A stretch of DNA of 64,000 nucleotides, taken from the NCBI GenBank assembly GCA_015680685.1, contig MNCI01008413.1:124001-188000 (forward strand), written 5' to 3'. Positions 59,610-64,000 of this stretch are shown here, piece by piece; position 1 is the stretch's first letter; every line of letters begins with the position of its first letter. The notes beneath the pieces are model-generated. The model was not told the origin of the DNA, made no database searches, and saw only the letters and a list, made by a program, of their open reading frames with translations. Position numbers and translations under genes: made by a program. The DNA is from Gnetum montanum (taxonomy: Eukaryota; Streptophyta; Gnetopsida; Gnetales; Gnetaceae).

Positions 59610-60759
59610 AGGTTATTCCTTTCTCTTTTTCATTGGCTCTCGAATCTTTTGTGCCTTACAAGATACACTTACTAGACTCTCCTTGAAAATACCAAGTAGC
59701 CAAATTATTTTTCTCTCTATATTGTTGATATTAACTTTGTTTATGTTGACATGATTTATAGCAAAAATATAAGGTATTTCTAATTTGGATGGGATTATCA
59801 AACCTGTTCTTTTTTTTCTTTTTAAATGATATCAAATCTCTACAAGTATTCTTAAAATGTTCATCATTGTAGTAATTTTGAGGCTCTTTCTAGTTTTTGC
59901 TAGTCCTTGTATCTTGAGTGTCTCTACACTTATGCTCATACAAATGGATTAGTAATTTAATGTCAAATCTAAGAGTTTCATTTTTAGAGTGGATCATAAA
60001 GTATAAAGTTAAAAGATTTCATCCTCTTTTCTATGTACATTCCTTCTCATAATAAAGAGAAATAATTTCCTCATGCAATTCACTATATCTTTCATTAACT
60101 TTTCCTTTAGACTCTTCATGGATGTCTATAGAATTTTCATGTGTAAGGGTCATGCATATAAGATGTGAATCCATTTTAGTATCATCTACTTCCTCCTCAC
60201 TTTGTTCATCATCCCAACTAGCATAGAAAGTTTTCTTTTTTGTATCAACTTTAGTGGTCCTTCTTTGAAAACTTACCAATACTTGGAAATTCAAAGGCCA
60301 CATGGCCTCAACCATCACAAACCCAACATTCTATAGAGGATGTATCAAGATTTGAACTTTTAAAATTCTTACCTTTTTCCTTACCTTTTATGCTAGATTG
60401 ATTGAAGCTTTTGCCTTTTCTTACAAGTAATCTTTGCACTCTCCTTGATAAGAGAGTCAATTCATCTTCATTATTTGCTTCATGTTTTGGTGAATCCTTT
60501 TCTTTGGATGAACTCTTGAGGGCAATGGTCATTTCCTTAATTTCATCTTTTCTAATGAGATTCATCTCATATGCTATGAGTGCACATTATAGCTCTTAAA
60601 CTTTCACCACTAAAAAATCCTTGATTTCCTTCATGGCCATTACCTTTTCTTTGAATTCAAGTTGTAATGTTCTTATCATTTTGATGATCACATCACTTTC
60701 AAGTAGCTCTTTTCCCATCCCACAAATGACTACAACTAAATCATTGGCTCTAGAGAAAT
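59610..60759 (-). pseudogene. Ty1/copia gag, C-terminal part (outer element)
   Basis: Minus strand from EYFSRANDLVV at 60759, the exact continuation of the fragment at 62333. KMIRTLQLEF near 60680 matches IIQTLQPKF of the inner copy. Open frame 60565-60308 ends in the zinc knuckle start CWVCDG, then TGA, GHVA. Open frame 60318-60031 has FYASWDDEQSEEEVDD and SHLICMTL, nearly identical in pattern to inner FYTSWDD and SHLICMAL. A Lys/Asn-rich second-knuckle remnant (CYKSCQHK) is near 59760. Frameshifts and stops are present. Confidence 0.8.
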
Positions 60760-60764
60760 ATTCC

Positions 60765-62327
60765 TATAACGATGGAAAATGTCGGTAGCTAGAAAATACC
60801 AAATGAAAATCCATGTACATAGTCTTAACCACGGATCTGTGTGAGGGCTATGCTAGAGAAAACAAATCCATGGTGCCCTGAACGGTCTTGTCGATCAGAC
60901 AGGGACTTACTCAATCAGTAAATCGACAAATATTGTAGATATTCTGTGGAACAATCTAATTTGATGAATCACCAAAGGAGAAGAAAATAATGTAGATAAC
61001 AACAACGTCAACACGACAAGAAGGATCGGATTTAAGAAAAATGCGCAATTCCAAGATCTGTACTTTGACCCGAAAATTGGGTATATTGTATACAAATTTC
61101 CAATGGAAAAGCCCCGCTTATCTTGTGCGAAGCATACATAAAATAACAAGAAAACTGTTCAACAAGGAGTACAGAATGGAGTTCGATCTACCTCATAAGC
61201 CAAAGATGGGAAGCAAGGAAGCTCAAGCTCTAACGTTTATCGATCAACTGTTTCTGATCAATAAAACTTGCAAACCACACCAGATGATCTTTCAATCTCT
61301 AATTTGCTCCTTTTGCCTTGGGTAGTCTCTGCTCAAAACTGCCAATGATCACCAATGGAGAGAGCTGTGTTTTTCGCCAAAGGACTGATCGCTCCTGCTG
61401 CCAATGCTCAAGAAAAATGTCTTCTGTCTCTACTAAAAGATGATGCTGCCAAAAGTTGAAGATTCCCATCCTTGTTTCTTTGTCAACTGGAGTATTTATA
61501 AGTTTGAAAACATGTGAAGAAGGCACGGCCTTGATGACATGTGTCTTGAACCTTTAAAATACTGTTGACTTGGTAAACTTTATGTTGAAATTGGTCATGT
61601 CGCGTCATGTTTTTGGGAAGAGGGGCAAAGTATGCTGTCGACCACTTCCGCCAAAGCTACTCCATGATTACGCACAATACGCTCATCAGTGTATTATGCA
61701 TGTGGATAGCAGATGCGTATCTAGTACTGCTTTAGCCAGTTTTACACTGTATTACACTTGTTTATGCTTCGTTGCGTGGCGGAGCGCAATAAAGCATGTA
61801 AGTAGTTGATTCAAGTTGTTTTACGTTCATTCACGCCAGGAAGCATAATAGAGCTTAAAAATGATCAAATTTACAATAAATTACACTTGTCAATGCTGCG
61901 TAGCGTAATGAGCATAAAGCGACCAATCTGCAAAAAAGAAGAGATCAATCCGCCGCACTTCCTTTGACTCTGACTTTGCTTTTCTTGAAGCTTGTTACGC
62001 TGCTCTGTGTAATGGAGCGTAAACTCGGTCTGGAGCAAAAGACTTAGTGAAATATGCAACAAGTCTAAACTTTGTCAAAATTTTTGAAGTAAGTTACTTT
62101 CTGCTAGTGGGCTACATTAAACAGAGTTACGCTGAGCGACACTACGCTATGTTGCGTAATGTAGCGTAAAGAAAGAAAACATGGTAAGATTGAAATCTGT
62201 AAGGAACATGGAGACTTGATACTGCGCACCTCTTTGCCCTGCTCTGTCTTCTGAATTTCTGTCTCAAACCTTCGCCTGAATCGTCAATCTTCGCCTAAGG
62301 CTGATTTGCAATTTATATGATGTTTCA
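60765..62327 (-). mobile_element. Gypsy solo LTR with target duplication ATTCC
   Basis: From tataacgatggaaaatg (LTR end, TG decayed) to tatatgatgtttca (LTR start), flanked by perfect attcc at 60760-60764 and 62328-62332. It splits the copia gag exactly between codons of ENIKEYFSR-like sequence. It has the family U5 block (60868-60907, CpGs intact), TATA near 61493, and ttacgct/agcgtaa palindromes at 61670-62170. Many CpGs survive, so it looks young. Closest to element A's LTR. Confidence 0.92.
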
Positions 62328-62332
62328 ATTCC

Positions 62333-62732
62333 TTTATTTTCTCTCCTTCTTTCATCTTGCATTCATCATACTTAATTTATAACACTAGAATTTTTATTAT
62401 TTGACAATAAATGTACCTTCATATATTGCTTCTAATATTTTTCAAATTTCTTTAGTGGTTCTACAACTAGCTACTCTATTAAATTCAAATTTACTCAAAG
62501 CATAATAGAGAAAATTATTTGCTTTTGAATCAAACATGAACTTATCTTTTTTATCTTGTGTCAATATGCTTCTTCCCTTAATAGCTCTAGTAATATTTTT
62601 TAGGGGTAGTGTGTAACCTTTAAGAATAGACTCCTAGACTTCAAACTTCATGGATCCTTGCATTCTAGCTTTCCAATATGTGAAGTTGATCCCATTGAAC
62701 ATAGGTGGCTTGGTGTAGGATGTCCCTTCCAT
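62333..62732 (-). pseudogene. Ty1/copia gag, N-terminal part (outer element)
   Basis: ATG GAA GGG ACA TCC at 62732 opens SYTKPPMFNGINFTYWKARM, the standard plant copia gag start (inner copy has SYIKPPMFN). Further on: NNFLYYALSKFEFN near 62520 and KILEAIYEGTFIVK near 62440. It is cut at 62332 by the solo LTR. A TAG near 62640 and others break the frame. Confidence 0.85.
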
Positions 62733-62771
62733 TGTTCACTCTTAAGATGTTACACTCCAAATTTGAGAGTA

Positions 62772-62787
62772 CTTGGCTCTGATACCA
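62772..62787 (-). other. Primer binding site, initiator tRNA-Met (outer copia)
   Basis: cttggctctgatacca; minus strand TGGTATCAGAGCCAAG, the unaltered iMet site of plant Ty1/copia elements. Nine bases from the LTR. Confidence 0.92.
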
Positions 62788-62796
62788 CTAGAAAAC

Positions 62797-63896
62797 TAAG
62801 AACTTAGAAGGGGGATTAAATAAGTTCCCCAAATTAAATAACCAAGAAATCCAAACCATATAAAAATTTTCATGGTTTCCCAACATGGATACATCAACAC
62901 TCAAAGGACATATTCCTTCCACATCTCTAGACTTTATTCCTTTGAAATGTAGTTTAGAGGGAATCATAACCTTTACAATGTTTAGCTTCTAATTGGAGCA
63001 CTTTTTTTTTCTTTTTTTTCTTTTCTTTTTTTATTTTTGCTACAAAGACACCCAACCTCATAAGGTCCCAATAAGATCAAAGTATGGTTTCAAGGATCTC
63101 ATAATGATTAAAAATATGTAAGCTCTGCTTGAAGTGTCTTCATGCTGGAAACAAACTCAACCCTACAAGATCCCAATAAGATTACAAGATGCCTTATCGT
63201 AACAAGCACATTAACCCTGTAGGGCTACAAAGAGAGAAAAGAATCGAGAGAATGTAACTATCCTTACAAATTCCTTGCACTTAGGCACACATACAATAAT
63301 TCACAACAATTTACAAACAATGGAGATAATGAAGAACAAAGCCATTTCACTCAATGTAGACAATGATGGATATTTTAATGAGTAATGCTTGTATGTTTTA
63401 CAAGAATTTAACATTATTTTATAGACTTTTTACTTTTCAAGGACTCCTCAAAATTCATGTACCAACTAGTTGAAATTTCCCATTCAAGCTTGGGACATCT
63501 CTTTGAAATAGCCTACATTTAGGTGGAATGTCCCACAAAAAACTAGGACATCTCTCTTAGGATGTCCTAGCAACAATTAGGACATCTATTGCCAATTTGG
63601 GATGTCTAGCCTACAAATGTACTAGGAATTCTGAAACATTTCTTTAACATTTTAACATCTCAATGGATCTTGGAATACATCCATTTGTCTTGTATACTTT
63701 GTTTTCTAATTGAAAGTTTCTATCATTTTAGATCAGCATTCCAACTCTCATTTCTTCATCTCAACTCAACCCTCATTTTGTCATCTTAGTACTTATTATC
63801 CTAAGCTCATCTTGTTCTTTCTTAGCCCTACCAAAATACAACCAAATTTCCACATTTTCCATTTTCTAAGGTTTTAGCATATCAAAAGGTCAAAAA
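62797..63896 (-). repeat. 5' LTR of outer copia
   Basis: taagaacttagaagggggat to ...tatcaaaaggtcaaaa, 1.1 kb. Matches 22402-23207 plus 57392-57736. GACATCT-type motifs at 63480-63600; a T/C tract at 63001-63040. Confidence 0.88.
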
Positions 63897-64000
63897 TCTA
63901 GACTATAGGAATAATTAAAGAGCTTTAAAGAAGAAAATGAAGAACTTAAGACAATGATTACCATCAAATAATTAGTGCTAGAAAAGAAAGAATAAGTTAT
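63897..64000 (+). other. Resumed flank of the outer copia: unknown ORF
   Basis: A frame with SFKEENEELKTM near 63930 resembles the coiled-coil end of the unknown ORF at 22323-22401, as expected if the outer copia inserted into it. Runs off the window. Confidence 0.45.

Larger units (their letters stand above)
22402..63896 (-). mobile_element. Outer Ty1/copia element, minus strand (interrupted)
   Basis: The 5' LTR is on the right (62797-63896), then primer site, gag, a non-coding region, polypurine tract and the 3' LTR, which is split into 57736-57392 and 23207-22402 by a plus-strand copia. After removing nested insertions the internal part is only about 3.4 kb and shows gag but no protease, integrase, reverse transcriptase or RNase H that I can find. 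A clear target duplication was not found (left aggat, right atcta), so the ends may be off by some bases. Confidence 0.8.

Overview
This window looks like intergenic heterochromatin from a large plant genome. A gymnosperm such as a conifer or cycad is my best guess, but that is an inference from style (AT-rich, giant nested and strongly decayed LTR retrotransposons, Tat-like Ty3/gypsy elements with long 3' regions); no marker gene proves it. I find no intact host gene, no rRNA or tRNA gene and no CRISPR array. Nearly everything is LTR retrotransposon sequence, and almost every coding stretch is broken by stops of the kind C-to-T decay of methylated cytosine produces.

Left part (1-14490). The window opens in the 3' end of a Ty3/gypsy element (A) carrying the integrase tail, a tandem-repeat 3' region, a polypurine tract and the 3' LTR (to 3166). 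A abuts a minus-strand relative (D: protease, gag, primer site, 5' LTR, 3167-9176). D abuts a minus-strand element of another gypsy lineage (E: gag, Asp-type primer site, LTR, 9177-12906). E in turn interrupts a plus-strand gypsy pol (F: RNase H and integrase, 12907-14490).

Middle (14491-22401). A degenerate ORF is followed by an AT-rich array built on a palindromic motif (arm GTAGAACCAAA). A solo LTR with a perfect AAAAG target duplication and a 21-bp minisatellite is inserted in the array. A long degenerate ORF of unknown family follows.

Right part (22402-63896). A minus-strand Ty1/copia element (LTRs 22402-57736, interrupted, and 62797-63896) carries a second, plus-strand copia element of the same family (23208-57391) inside its own 3' LTR. 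That second copia is interrupted by three gypsy elements: 27637-35613 (+), 36195-45393 (+) and 45686-56261 (-). The outer copia gag is split by a gypsy solo LTR (60765-62327) with a perfect ATTCC duplication. The host-element ORF resumes at 63897.

The three gypsy copies inside the copia (and probably D) form one family coding only for gag and an aspartic protease. They share primer site, polypurine tract, 3' repeats and LTR blocks with A, which has an integrase, so A-like elements are the plausible source of their reverse transcriptase and integrase. Both copia copies also lack pol. Boundaries come from reading and comparing copies by eye; most are good to a few bases, and coding spans of decayed genes are approximate.
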